A DNA stretch of 64,000 nucleotides from assembly GCF_001423765.1 (NCBI RefSeq), contig NZ_LMPG01000013.1, positions 237,396 to 301,395 on the forward strand, given 5' to 3'. Numbering within the stretch: the stretch's first letter is position 1; every line of letters starts with the position of its first letter. The DNA is from Sphingomonas sp. Leaf343 (lineage in GTDB: Bacteria > Pseudomonadota > Alphaproteobacteria > Sphingomonadales > Sphingomonadaceae). Shown in pieces: positions 34,484 to 42,926 of the stretch. Under the pieces are notes generated by a model. It saw only the letters and a list, made by a program, of their open reading frames with translations, was not told the origin of the DNA and made no database searches. Position numbers and translations under genes: made by a program.

Positions 34484-35365
34484 TCAACGGAGCCGGCGGC
34501 GCGTTGCCGCCGTCGCACCGAACCCTGCCGCTGCCGCACCGACGAGCAGTGCGAACACCAGCACGAACGACGTGCCCGCCGCGGCACCGGCCGCTGCATC
34601 GGTCGCCGACCTGGCGGTCGCGATCGTCTCGTTCTTGGTCCGGACGAACTGCCGCTTGGCGCGCGTGACCTGGGCCTGCGCCTCGGGGCGGCTGATCTTG
34701 CGCTGGGCGGCGACGATGTCGACGATCCGGGCTTCGGCCTCACGACCGTCGTCACCACCGCGCGCAAGCGCCGGCAATTCACCGGCGATTTCCTTCTGCG
34801 CCTGTTCCGGCGTCATCTGGGCGGGATCGGCGGGAGCGTCGGACAGATAGGCGGACGCTTCCTGACGCACGTCGTCTTCGTCGATCTTGGCCAGCGACGC
34901 GGCCTTGGGGGCCGCGGCACTCACGGTGCTGCCGACCGCGCCGGACACTGCGCCGACGGTGCGGAATGCGCCGCCGATGATGCCGCCGACCGCGGACGTC
35001 AGCAGGTACAGCGTCAGGATCAGCGTGACGCCCCACACGACGAGGCCGTGGACGAGCGCATCGAACCGCTCATGCACGCCCGCCACGCGCGCTGCAGCGT
35101 AACCGCCCGCACCCAGCGCCAGGACCGTGGTGACGAGCCAGTAGACGCCGGCCCCGATGCCGAAGCCTGCCGCGCCGGGCGTCGTGCCCTCCACGGGATC
35201 GACCATCGTCAGGCCGATGCCGGTCCCCAATATGCCCAGCACCAGCTGGACCGCGACCGCCAGCACGACGCCGGCGAAGATCGCGCCCCAGGATATGCGG
35301 GTGGGAGTTTTGCCCGGACGCGCGTGATCGATCGGCGAAACGCCGTTGGTAAAATCGGTAGCCAT
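34484..35365 (-). CDS. Uncharacterised four-helix membrane protein with soluble linker
   Basis: A 293-aa protein. Residues 24-55, 68-92 and 104-140 are hydrophobic (ISWGAIFAGVVLAVAVQLVLG, then GVYWLVTTVLALGAGGYAAARVAG, then HGLVVWGVTLILTLYLLTSAVGGIIGGA). A soluble acidic/alanine-rich stretch follows (KIDEDDVRQEASAYLSDAP...), then a last membrane helix (AAGTSFVLVFALLVGAAAAG) and a basic RRRLR tail. The start at 35365 has AGGAG 5-6 bases upstream. Similar proteins are common beside stress genes in sphingomonads, but none is characterised to my knowledge. Confidence 0.7.
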   Translation of the reverse strand: MATDFTNGVSPIDHARPGKTPTRISWGAIFAGVVLAVAVQLVLGILGTGIGLTMVDPVEGTTPGAAGFGIGAGVYWLVTTVLALGAGGYAAARVAGVHERFDALVHGLVVWGVTLILTLYLLTSAVGGIIGGAFRTVGAVSGAVGSTVSAAAPKAASLAKIDEDDVRQEASAYLSDAPADPAQMTPEQAQKEIAGELPALARGGDDGREAEARIVDIVAAQRKISRPEAQAQVTRAKRQFVRTKNETIATARSATDAAAGAAAGTSFVLVFALLVGAAAAGFGATAATRRRLR

Positions 35366-35406
35366 GATTACTCCTGTTGAACTCTGTGATGTCTGTTCCG
35401 GGGCGT

Positions 35407-35616
35407 TCAGCGTCGCCGGGGCTTCCGGGTTTCGACCGCGTCGGCCGCACCGGCACGCTTTTCGGCGGTACCCCGGTCGCGGACGGCATCGTCGCCGATA
35501 AGCTTGCCGATCGCCTCGTGGACCGATCCCTTCGCCTCGCGCGTGGTCGCGGCTTTCGCCCCGCCATCGGCGGACGCGTTGCTGGCCGAGGAGTCGTGTG
35601 GCTGCTTCGCGGTCAT
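35407..35616 (-). CDS. CsbD-like small stress protein
   Basis: A 69-aa hydrophilic protein with a CsbD-type core (EAKGSVHEAIGKLIGDDAVRDRGTAEKRAG) and a basic tail (ETRKPRRR). CsbD proteins are small, abundant, general-stress-induced proteins of unknown biochemistry. The start overlaps the stop of the PAS-LuxR regulator (ATGA), so it is translated with the regulator. Its core is shorter than the full CsbD consensus, so the family call is probable rather than certain. Confidence 0.65.
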   Translation of the reverse strand: MTAKQPHDSSASNASADGGAKAATTREAKGSVHEAIGKLIGDDAVRDRGTAEKRAGAADAVETRKPRRR

Positions 35617-37163
35617 GCCGCCGTCTCCCGATTAAGTTTCTCGATCGCCACGCCCTCGCCGTCGAAACCGCGCGCACGCGCCCAGGCGACCGCCGCGATG
35701 CGACGATTGACGCCGATCTTGGCATAGATGCGGGCGACGTGGTTGCGCACGGTGTTGCTCGCGACATCCAGACTGCGGGCGATCCGCTTGTCGTCATACC
35801 CGCGACAGATCAGCGCCAGCACGTCGCGTTCGCGCGCGGTCAGGTCGTCCAGCCCGGGCCCTTCGGTATCGGTCTGCGGCGCGCGCAGCCGGGCCAGCTT
35901 GTCCATGATGGACCGGCTGAACCAGCTCGTATCCTTCATCACCGCCTCGATCGCCTCGACGAGTTCGATCTCGGTCGCCTTGCGCTGGGTGATGTCCTGA
36001 AACGCCCAGAGCACGCAGGCATCCTCGCCCAGCCGGATCGCCTCCGTCGACACGAGGCAGTCGATCGACGCGCCATCCCTGGCCTGTACGCGCGCTTCGT
36101 GTCCGCGCAGGTCGCGACCGCCGTCGATCGCCGCCTCGATCTCCCGCCTTACGCCGCTATTCTCCCACAGCTCGACCTCGCCCAGCGGGCGTCCGATGAT
36201 CTCCGTCGCGGGATAGCCGGTCATCTGCGTGAAGCTGGTATTGACCTCGTACAGCACGTGCCCGTCGCGCGCGCCGATCGCCATCGGCACCGGCGCCATC
36301 TGGAACGTGCGGGTGAAGCGCTCCTCGCTATGGCGCAACGCGCCTTCCGCCTTCCGGCGCGGCTCCAGATCGGCGAAGGTGAACAGCATGCACGGCTGTT
36401 CGTCCATGTCGATCGGCTGGCCGGCGACGATGACCAGCTTGGTCCCGCCCTCCGGCAACTCGATCTCCGCCTCCATCTGCGGAATGGTCCTGCCCTCGGC
36501 CAGCCGTTCCTTCGCCAGATCACGCCGATCCGCGCCGCGCAGCACGTCGATGTCGTACACCGTCTTGCACAGCACCTGCTCGCGGCGGTGGCCGGTCATG
36601 TCGAGGAATCCCTGATTGACCTTCACGAACCGCAGATCGCTCAATCGACAGATCACCGCAGGCGCGGGGTTGGCGTTGAACGACTGTTCGAACCGGTCCT
36701 CCGCCTCGTATTGCGCGGACACGTCCTGGATGATGAGCACCAGACACGCCGGCTCCGCCTCGTCGGCATCGTTCAGGACCAGACTGCGTACCTGATGCAC
36801 CCAGTGGGGCGCGTCTTCCCCGGCCACGGTGACCTCGACCACGACTTCGGAAAACGAATCGCCCGCCACGACCCGCTCGATCGGGTAATCGTCGGCCTCG
36901 ACGCGGTGATTGTTGCGGTATCGCAACTGGAACCGCTCGCGATATTCGTCCACTGTCGCGCCCAGATCCCCGAGACCGTCCACGCCGTGCATCGCCAGCG
37001 CGGCATCGTTCGCCCAGAGCAGGCTCTGGTCGGGATCGATCAGGATCACGCCCTCGTCCAGACCGACGATGATCTGGCGCAGATGGCGCAGATCGGCGGT
37101 CTCGCGCAGCGACTTGAACCCTCCTGTCGTCGTCCGGGCTTTCGTGGTGGGGGCGGTCGTCAC
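35613..37163 (-). CDS. PAS-domain sensor with LuxR-type DNA-binding domain
   Basis: A 516-aa soluble one-component regulator. Three PAS-like units are visible: about residues 25-145 (LIDPDQSLLWANDAALAM), 150-270 (AVICRLSDLRFVKVNQGFLDMTGH) and 280-400 (IGARDGHVLYEVNTSFTQMTGY, ending WAFQDITQRK). The C-terminal helix-turn-helix is LTARERDVLALICRGYDDKRIARSLDVASNTVRNHVARIY, close to LuxR/GerE. There is no kinase or receiver domain, so signal and DNA binding are in one chain. It is followed by an overlapping CsbD-like gene and lies amid stress genes, which it may control. Confidence 0.85.
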   Translation of the reverse strand: MTTAPTTKARTTTGGFKSLRETADLRHLRQIIVGLDEGVILIDPDQSLLWANDAALAMHGVDGLGDLGATVDEYRERFQLRYRNNHRVEADDYPIERVVAGDSFSEVVVEVTVAGEDAPHWVHQVRSLVLNDADEAEPACLVLIIQDVSAQYEAEDRFEQSFNANPAPAVICRLSDLRFVKVNQGFLDMTGHRREQVLCKTVYDIDVLRGADRRDLAKERLAEGRTIPQMEAEIELPEGGTKLVIVAGQPIDMDEQPCMLFTFADLEPRRKAEGALRHSEERFTRTFQMAPVPMAIGARDGHVLYEVNTSFTQMTGYPATEIIGRPLGEVELWENSGVRREIEAAIDGGRDLRGHEARVQARDGASIDCLVSTEAIRLGEDACVLWAFQDITQRKATEIELVEAIEAVMKDTSWFSRSIMDKLARLRAPQTDTEGPGLDDLTARERDVLALICRGYDDKRIARSLDVASNTVRNHVARIYAKIGVNRRIAAVAWARARGFDGEGVAIEKLNRETAA

Positions 37164-37170
37164 GGGATGG

Positions 37171-37536
37171 TCAGCCGCGACGCCCGTGGATCATCCACGC
37201 CAGCCCGTATCCGGTCAGCGCCGCCGCCAGCGCCCACAGGGTGGGCGTATCGCGCACCGTCTCGGCCGCTGCCTTGCCACCCTTCTGCGCGGCATCCGCC
37301 GCCCGCTCGCCGGCCGCCTTCAGCCGGTCGCGTGCCTCGTCGGCCAGTTCCGGCGCGCTGTCGATCGCATCGCCCACGATCGAACGGGCGCGGCCATAGG
37401 CATGCTGCGCACCGCCGGCGACCTGATCGACCACGCCGTCGACCTTCCAGTCGCGGCTGTCGACGGCGTCGCCGACCGCCTTCTCGACCTTGCCGCCGAC
37501 ATACCGGGCACCGCCCTTGAATTCGTCTTCGTTCAT
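37171..37536 (-). CDS. CsbD-like protein with C-terminal membrane anchor
   Basis: A 121-aa protein whose first 60 residues follow the CsbD repeat pattern (ARYVGGKVEKAVGDAVDSRDWKVDGVVDQVAGGAQHAYG). A charged alanine-rich helix comes next, then a C-terminal membrane segment (TPTLWALAAALTGYGLAWMIHG). The start at 37536 is favoured by AAGGA seven bases upstream over two earlier in-frame ATGs. It lies just upstream of the PAS-LuxR gene (7-bp gap), probably in one stress-induced unit. Confidence 0.78.
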   Translation of the reverse strand: MNEDEFKGGARYVGGKVEKAVGDAVDSRDWKVDGVVDQVAGGAQHAYGRARSIVGDAIDSAPELADEARDRLKAAGERAADAAQKGGKAAAETVRDTPTLWALAAALTGYGLAWMIHGRRG

Positions 37537-37570
37537 CGTCTTTTCCTTCATGCTGAAGATTCGTGGGGCG

Positions 37571-37903
37571 TCAGGGCAACACACCGCAACCCGCAGCCGC
37601 CTTCCCGACGGCAAGGGCGATGGCGGGGTCCTTCACCTCGCCTGCGACGCGGAACAGATCGCTCGGGGTCAACGCCTGCGGGTCGCTGTCGCCGGTGCGA
37701 TAGGCAGCGGCGGCGCGTCCCAGTTGCTGGAGCTGCCCGAGCGAAAGATCCGCCTGCAACCGGCCGCCGACGCAATCCGCTCGCTGCGTGTCCAGCCCGT
37801 AACGCTGCAACCCCGTGGAGATGCGGGTCGCGGGGGCCGCACAGGCCGTCAGCGCCAACGCGCCCAGCACTATGCCCAGCACTATGTTCGCCGGTACTTT
37901 CAT
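37571..37903 (-). CDS. Small periplasmic lipoprotein, uncharacterised
   Basis: A 110-aa lipoprotein with signal sequence MKVPANIVLGIVLGALALTAC and lipobox LTAC. The mature part has two further cysteines (RADCVGGRL and AAGCGVLP), which could form a disulfide, and is mostly helical. No named family is recognised. An EcfG-type promoter (37955-37979) lies about 50 bp upstream, so it and the following CsbD-like and PAS genes may belong to the general stress response. Start chosen at the second of two adjacent ATGs, 7 bases after GGAGG. Confidence 0.7.
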   Translation of the reverse strand: MKVPANIVLGIVLGALALTACAAPATRISTGLQRYGLDTQRADCVGGRLQADLSLGQLQQLGRAAAAYRTGDSDPQALTPSDLFRVAGEVKDPAIALAVGKAAAGCGVLP

Positions 37904-37954
37904 CATCGGGCCTCCGCTGCCGAACCCGCGATGGGCTGTCGGTCAGGGCGCATC

Positions 37955-37979
37955 AACCGATTGCAAACAGGCCCGTTCC
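37955..37979 (-). promoter_or_regulatory. EcfG-type general stress promoter
   Basis: On the minus strand GGAAC (37979-37975) and GGTT (37958-37955) are separated by exactly 16 bases, matching the alphaproteobacterial sigma-EcfG consensus GGAAC-N16/17-(C/G)GTT. It is oriented toward the lipoprotein gene and the CsbD/PAS-LuxR genes beyond it. Confidence 0.6.
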
Positions 37980-37999
37980 TGGTATTTTTGCGCGGTCCG

Positions 38000-38188
38000 C
38001 TAGTCGCGAAGCACCATCCCCAGCATTCTGGCCCGGTCGCGATAGATGCGATGAAACCGCATATGGATCGCCTTCGACCCGGATTCTTTCGCTATTTCAG
38101 CGAGTTGAAGATGATCGGCGGCGCGTTTGCGAAAATAATCGCCGTCATCTTGGCTGGCGGGCGAAGCGGATGGATTCTTGTCGGTCAT
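38000..38188 (-). CDS. Small hypothetical protein
   Basis: A 62-aa charged protein (MTDKNPSASPASQDDGDYFRKRAADHLQLAEIAKESGSKAIHMRFHRIYRDRARML...). A short disordered start leads into one long amphipathic helix. The pattern of YFRKRAADHLQLAE and FHRIYRDRA resembles small conserved sphingomonad proteins, but no function is known to me. I start at 38188; the frame extends to 38212 without ribosome-binding-site support. Confidence 0.55.
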   Translation of the reverse strand: MTDKNPSASPASQDDGDYFRKRAADHLQLAEIAKESGSKAIHMRFHRIYRDRARMLGMVLRD

Positions 38189-38273
38189 GGTATGCTGCTT
38201 ACTGCGCACCACGCCCCAGCCATATCGTGCCGAACTACCCGGACGTTGGTAGATTCAGACCGGGCCGTCGGTC

Positions 38274-38313
38274 GGATGACCGCCCGATGGCTCAGGCCAA
38301 CGGACGGTCATCC
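38274..38313 (-). terminator. Hairpin downstream of katE
   Basis: GGATGACCG (38274-38282) and CGGTCATCC (38305-38313) form a perfect 9-bp stem starting 10 bases past the katE stop. There is no T-run, so it may protect the mRNA end or act with Rho. Confidence 0.4.
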
Positions 38314-38322
38314 GGTATCGCG

Positions 38323-40410
38323 TCAGGCCAGCGTGCGCACCTGCGGCTCGCGATCCCAGTACCGCTTCTTCGCCGCTTCGACGAACCCGTCCAGATCGAC
38401 CACGCCCTCGTCCGCCTCGACTCCGGCCTTGTCGAGCAGCGGCTTGGCCTCCGCATTGAAGCCGATCGCCTTCAGATGCCCGAACGCGTCCATCACCCAT
38501 TGCACCGCCGCGCCCTCCCTGACGAGCTTCGCCGTGGCAGCCTCCGACAGGATCACCGCGCAGGCATCCACCGTCACCGACGGCTGGCCGAACAGCTGCG
38601 CATCCGCCGCGACGAACGACCCGTCCGACAGCGGCACCTTGCCTACCTTGGGCGCGATCAGCTTCGCCACCCCGCCCGCCGCCGCGATCCCCGACGTCAG
38701 CCCCGCAAGCGCCGCCGCATCGCTGCCGTCCGCGAACAGGATGCCGACCGTCCGGCCCTCCAGCGTATGCTTCTCCAGCGGCCCGCGGATGATCCGCAGC
38801 GCCGGCGACGGGTCCATGTCGATCACCGGCCCCGCGGTCGGCGACGCCTCCGGCAAGTCCATCGCCAGCCCATCGGCAACCCGCTGCGCCAGCGATTCGT
38901 CGACGTTCCGCAAATTCGCCATCACCGCGATACGGATATGCTCCAGGCTCACCTTCGACAGCTCGAACACCAGCGCCGAGGCGATGTGCGCCTGTTCCGC
39001 CGGGTCCATCGACCGGAAGAACAGCCGCGCCTGACTATAATGGTCCGCGAAACTCTCCGGCCGGATGCGCAGCTTCTGCCCCTGCTCCTCCGAGGGGAAG
39101 GTCTTGTAACCACCCTCCGGGTCCTCGCGCGCGCCGGCCTCCTCGCCCGCCTTGGCGAGGCTGTTCGGCTCGTAATTCGCCCGCCCCTTGGGCACCGCCA
39201 TCTGCATGTGCCCGTCGCGCTGCTGGTTCAGGAACGGACACCCCGCCGCCGCCGTACGCCCCTTGGCCGCGTTGATCGGCAACTGATGGAAATTGACCGA
39301 CCCCAGCCGCGACAATTGCGTATCGGTGTAGCTGAACAGCCGCCCCTGCAACAACGGATCGTTCGAGAAGCCGATGCCCGGCACGACGTGGCTCGGCACG
39401 AACGCCGCCTGCTCGGTCTCTGCAAAGAAATTGTCCGGATAACGATCGAGCACCATCCGCCCGACGATCTTCACCGGCAGCACTTCCTCCGGGATGATCT
39501 TGGTGGCGTCGAGCACGTCGTACGGCTGGCTGTTGGCGAACTCCTCGTCGAACAGCTGGACGCCCAGCTCCCACGTCGGGAAGTCGCCGCGATCGATGCT
39601 CTCGAACAGGTCGCGGCGCTGGAAATCGGGATCGGCCCCCGCGATCTTCACCGTCTCGTCCCAGATCGTCGAGGCGAGCCCCGCCTTCGGCTTCCAGTGG
39701 AACTTGACGAAGGTCGACTTCCCCTCCTTGTTGATGAAGCGGAAGGTGTGGACGCCGAACCCCTCCATGTTGGCGAAGGTGCGCGGCAGCGTGCGGTCCG
39801 ACATCGCCCACATAATCATGTGGGTCGATTCCGGCATCAGGCTGATGAAGTCCCAGAACGTGTCGTGCGCGGTCGCCGCCTGCGGATAGCCGCGATCCGC
39901 CTCCATCTTGGCGGCGTGGATCAGGTCGGGGAACTTGATCGCGTCCTGAATGAAGAACACCGGGATGTTGTTGCCGACGAGGTCCCAATTGCCCTGCCGC
40001 GTGTAGAACTTCACCGCAAAGCCACGCACGTCGCGCGGCGTATCGACCGACCCGGCACCGCCCGCGACGGTCGAGAAGCGGGTGAACACCTCGGTCCGCT
40101 GCCCCTTCTTCTGGAACAGGTCGGCGACGGTGATGTCGGCCAGACTCTCGGTGCACTCGAAATAGCCGTGCGCCGCGCTCCCACGCGCATGGACGATCCG
40201 CTCCGGGATGCGCTCGTGATCGAAATGGTTGATCTTCTCGCGATAGACCTCGTCCTCCAGCAGCACCGGGCCACGCGCGCCCGCCTTCAGCTGGTTCTGA
40301 TTGTCGCTGATCGGCATGCCGTGGTTGGTGGTCAGCACCGGATAATCGGCATCGGTCGTCTGATGCGTCTCGCCGCCGTTGCCGGCGTTCAGGGTGGAAT
40401 GATCTGTCAT
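38323..40410 (-). CDS. katE: Large-subunit haem catalase with C-terminal DJ-1/PfpI-like domain (KatE/HPII type)
   Basis: Cytoplasmic hydrogen peroxide dismutation; 695 aa, in the clade II size range. The distal histidine is H74 in [12 protein letters not shown], the asparagine lies in [17 protein letters not shown], and the haem-iron tyrosine is in [12 protein letters not shown]. Residues above about 550 form the flavodoxin/DJ-1-like domain found only in large catalases ([31 protein letters not shown]). It is monocistronic, with a hairpin 10 bp past the stop. Close to stress-type genes and EcfG promoters, but I see no EcfG motif directly ahead of this gene. Confidence 0.96.
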   Translation of the reverse strand: MTDHSTLNAGNGGETHQTTDADYPVLTTNHGMPISDNQNQLKAGARGPVLLEDEVYREKINHFDHERIPERIVHARGSAAHGYFECTESLADITVADLFQKKGQRTEVFTRFSTVAGGAGSVDTPRDVRGFAVKFYTRQGNWDLVGNNIPVFFIQDAIKFPDLIHAAKMEADRGYPQAATAHDTFWDFISLMPESTHMIMWAMSDRTLPRTFANMEGFGVHTFRFINKEGKSTFVKFHWKPKAGLASTIWDETVKIAGADPDFQRRDLFESIDRGDFPTWELGVQLFDEEFANSQPYDVLDATKIIPEEVLPVKIVGRMVLDRYPDNFFAETEQAAFVPSHVVPGIGFSNDPLLQGRLFSYTDTQLSRLGSVNFHQLPINAAKGRTAAAGCPFLNQQRDGHMQMAVPKGRANYEPNSLAKAGEEAGAREDPEGGYKTFPSEEQGQKLRIRPESFADHYSQARLFFRSMDPAEQAHIASALVFELSKVSLEHIRIAVMANLRNVDESLAQRVADGLAMDLPEASPTAGPVIDMDPSPALRIIRGPLEKHTLEGRTVGILFADGSDAAALAGLTSGIAAAGGVAKLIAPKVGKVPLSDGSFVAADAQLFGQPSVTVDACAVILSEAATAKLVREGAAVQWVMDAFGHLKAIGFNAEAKPLLDKAGVEADEGVVDLDGFVEAAKKRYWDREPQVRTLA

Positions 40411-40555
40411 GGGAATCCTTGGCTGGGTGCGAGGGACTAACCCTTGATAAGATGCGGGAGTTGCAGCCGTGGCGAGATATCGGACCGCCCCCGCCGCCGG
40501 TCGTCAACTCGCAGCCGAAATTGTCCCAAGACATTGATAATGCAGATCATATGGC

Positions 40556-40580
40556 GGAACCGCGTCGGATGCGGCGGGTT
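40556..40580 (+). promoter_or_regulatory. EcfG-type general stress promoter
   Basis: GGAAC (40556-40560), 16 bases, then GGTT (40577-40580), same spacing and sequence as the site at 37955-37979. It points to the hemerythrin gene, whose ATG is 36 bp downstream. Confidence 0.55.
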
Positions 40581-40615
40581 GCCGGAAGACGATCCAATCG
40601 CGCAGGACGAATCCG

Positions 40616-41428
40616 ATGGCCGACGCACCCCATCTTTATGGAACCCCCGAACCCGACGACAAGCAGGGTAACGCCACGCGGGAGGTCGACACCGGCGACC
40701 ACCGCGTCGACGATCCCGGCTATGGCCATCCGGTGAAGACGGGGGACGACCGCGTCGTCTTCGTCGAGGAAAGCTCGGGCGTGGCCTTCGCGGAGGCGAC
40801 GCGCGATATCGGCGGCGGCGGCGGTGCCGCGACGGAGGTCGAGGCGGGCGCCTTGCGCGATCGTACCGACGCCACCGGTCGATCGGCCGGGCTGGGCCGG
40901 GACGTGGCGATCGGTATCGCCGCCGGCGTCGGCGCGGGGCTGCTCGCGAACCTCTTGCGAAAGGCGGTGGTGCAGGCTCCGTCCGTTCTGGCGGGAAGCT
41001 GGGATCGGGCGCTGGCCGCCGAACACAGGGCGGCGCTGGCGATCTTCGACCAGATCGAGGCGACCGGCGACGACCAGCCGGGGACGCGCACGACGTTGCT
41101 GACGACGCTGAAGCACGCGATCGGCAAACACGCGTTTCAGGAGGAGAACAGCGTCTATGCGATGATGCGCGACCTCCAGATGGCGGAGGCGGCCGATCAC
41201 CTGAATCACGAACATGGTTACGTGAAGCAGTATTTCTTCGATCTGGGAGAGATGCCGCGCAACGATCCCGCGTGGCTGCCCAAGCTGAAGGAATTCCGCG
41301 CGTGGATCGAAAAGCACATGCGCGAGGAGGAGGACGATCTGTTCCCCCGTATGCGCCGGACGCTGGACGAGGCGCAGAACCGCCATTTGACCAGACTGAT
41401 GCACCGCGAAGGGCTGAAGCTGGCCTGA
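40616..41428 (+). CDS. Hemerythrin HHE-domain protein with long N-terminal region
   Basis: A 270-aa protein. The first 90 residues are hydrophilic and glycine-rich (VDTGDHRVDDPGYGHPVKTGDD). A short hydrophobic stretch follows (DVAIGIAAGVGAGLLANLL, about 97-115). The C-terminal half is a hemerythrin four-helix bundle with di-iron ligands H in AAEHRAALAIFD, HxxxE in KHAFQEEN, H in NHEHGYVKQ and HxxxE/D in EKHMREEEDDLFP. Such proteins bind oxygen, NO or iron under stress. The EcfG-like promoter just upstream supports stress induction. Confidence 0.85.
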   Translation: MADAPHLYGTPEPDDKQGNATREVDTGDHRVDDPGYGHPVKTGDDRVVFVEESSGVAFAEATRDIGGGGGAATEVEAGALRDRTDATGRSAGLGRDVAIGIAAGVGAGLLANLLRKAVVQAPSVLAGSWDRALAAEHRAALAIFDQIEATGDDQPGTRTTLLTTLKHAIGKHAFQEENSVYAMMRDLQMAEAADHLNHEHGYVKQYFFDLGEMPRNDPAWLPKLKEFRAWIEKHMREEEDDLFPRMRRTLDEAQNRHLTRLMHREGLKLA

Positions 41429-41459
41429 TTGCGAAGACGTCCAGCAGGATGAAGCCGGA

Positions 41460-42213
41460 TCAGTCCGGCTCGTCCACGCGACGGATCACGAGGCCCACCG
41501 CCGCGATCCGCTCGACCTCGGCATAGCCCGGCTGGTCCAGATCCTCGCCGAAGATGTCGGGGTCGAGCTCGCGATACTCCAGGCTCAGTCCGTTCGTCGG
41601 CAGCCGCTCGTGCAAGGCGTCGAGAAGGACGTCGCGCCCGCCGACGATCGATACGCCGGTATGCAGGATCAGCCGGCCACCGGGCGCGAGCAGGTCGATC
41701 GCCTGCGCCACCCATTCCAGCGACAGGCGTGCACCGTAAAGGTCGCCGCCGTCCCGGTACGCACGCTGCCCCTCATCGATCATGAACGGCGGATGCGTGA
41801 CGACCAGATCGTAATGTCCCGGCACCTAGCCCGGCCGGCTCGCGCGCATGGTGCCGTGATCGATGCCGGCGAACTCCGCGTTGATGCTCGACAGGAACAG
41901 CGCCTTGGGATTGATGTCGGCAAGCGTCAGATGCGGATCGCCTGTCTCCCGTGCCGCGACGCTCCGCGTCGAGCATTTCGCGTTCGAACGGCAGGCTCCA
42001 GCCGAGCACGTCGCGGAGATCCGTCGCCGCCCGCCGGGTCGGACGCCGGACGACGCGCGCGTGCGTCGCCGGCGTCGCCGTGACGAACGCATAGTCGCGG
42101 GCACGGAGCAGGCGCAGCACCGTCAGCAACGCACCCCGGCGATCGGGCGAGAACCAGCGTTCCCGATCCCCGGTTTCTCCGCTGTCGCTATCCGACTTCA
42201 TCAAGATCAACAT
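41460..42213 (-). pseudogene. Broken SAM-dependent methyltransferase (small-domain/HemK-like)
   Basis: Three fragments of one methyltransferase line up on the minus strand. The N-terminal part (from 42213) reads DLRDVLGWSLPFEREMLDAE. After a frame change near 41960 the second reads DPHLTLADINPKALFLSSINAEFAGID. An in-frame TAG at 41828-41826 then precedes the third, HYDLVVTHPPFMIDEGQRAYRDGG through APGGRLILHTGVSIVGGRD. The glycine-rich SAM-binding motif that should precede ADINPKAL is missing, so there is a deletion plus a frameshift plus a nonsense codon. The catalytic NPPF-type motif survives as HPPF. It cannot make a normal enzyme. Confidence 0.8.
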
Positions 42214-42420
42214 ATTGATAATCCAGCCTTTATGACGATCGGAAAATCGGCAGACCGGATCACGGTTCCGGCATCTGATCCGCGTTATGCAGAACGTCGT
42301 GCGGCACGACGCGACGCCCCCGGCGTGCGGTCAGAACCCGGATAAACTGAGCGCGATCAAGGACATGGCCGGGCAAAAGGTAGAGGGTACTTCGTCATAG
42401 AGGAACGAGAGGCAAGACCC

Positions 42421-42918
42421 GTGAACCGGACGCTATCGACGCATCAATCCACCGCACCGCTGCCTGCGGTCGAGCACGCCATGCGTCGCGATCGCCTGAA
42501 CGGTACGCCCGTCGCGCTGGCGGTCGGCAACGACTTCCGCTCGACCTATCTCGGCAATGCCATCGCGGCGGCAGGCGGATGCGTCGCGGGCACCGCAAGG
42601 GACGTCCGGGCGCTGGAAAGGCTGCTCGATCGCGAGACACCGGCGGCGCTCGCCGTCAGTCACGCGCTGCCGGGTCGCGGGCTCGCCGCGGCGATCGACA
42701 CCGCGATCGAACGCGGCGTGCACGTGATCGTCGTCGGCCCCGCCCGCCTCGACCCCGGCAGTCCGCTCAACCGCCTCCGCTGCATGCTGGACCCCTGCGC
42801 CGGTTTTCAGGTCGTGGAGGCGATCGCGGATGCACTGGGCGAGGCCGCCGATGCTGCGCCGGACGTCTGGAGTCTGGGGTTGCCCGAACCCGGCGCGCGG
42901 AAGCATCATCCCGGCTGA
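42421..42918 (+). CDS. Degenerate receiver-like protein
   Basis: A 165-aa soluble protein with a GTG start. Residues 29-140 have the alternating strand/helix pattern of a CheY-type receiver (PVALAVGNDFRSTYLGNAIAAAGG, ALAVSHALPGRGLAAAIDTAIERGVHVIVVGPA). The phospho-acceptor aspartate expected before the LPG turn is replaced (AVSHALPG), and I see no clear conserved lysine. There is no output domain. It may be a phosphorylation-independent adaptor. It converges with the lactonase gene 8 bp later. Confidence 0.6.
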   Translation: MNRTLSTHQSTAPLPAVEHAMRRDRLNGTPVALAVGNDFRSTYLGNAIAAAGGCVAGTARDVRALERLLDRETPAALAVSHALPGRGLAAAIDTAIERGVHVIVVGPARLDPGSPLNRLRCMLDPCAGFQVVEAIADALGEAADAAPDVWSLGLPEPGARKHHPG

Positions 42919-42926
42919 ACGCCGTC

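Noticed and set aside
34484..35797. Longer 437-aa version of the membrane protein
   Set aside because: The upstream extension lies over the CsbD-like gene and PAS-LuxR gene; the ATG at 35365 has a good ribosome-binding site.
40411..40615. EcfG promoter for katE in the gap upstream of the gene
   Set aside because: No GGAAC-N16/17-GTT match is found on the minus strand in this gap; the only match points to the hemerythrin gene.
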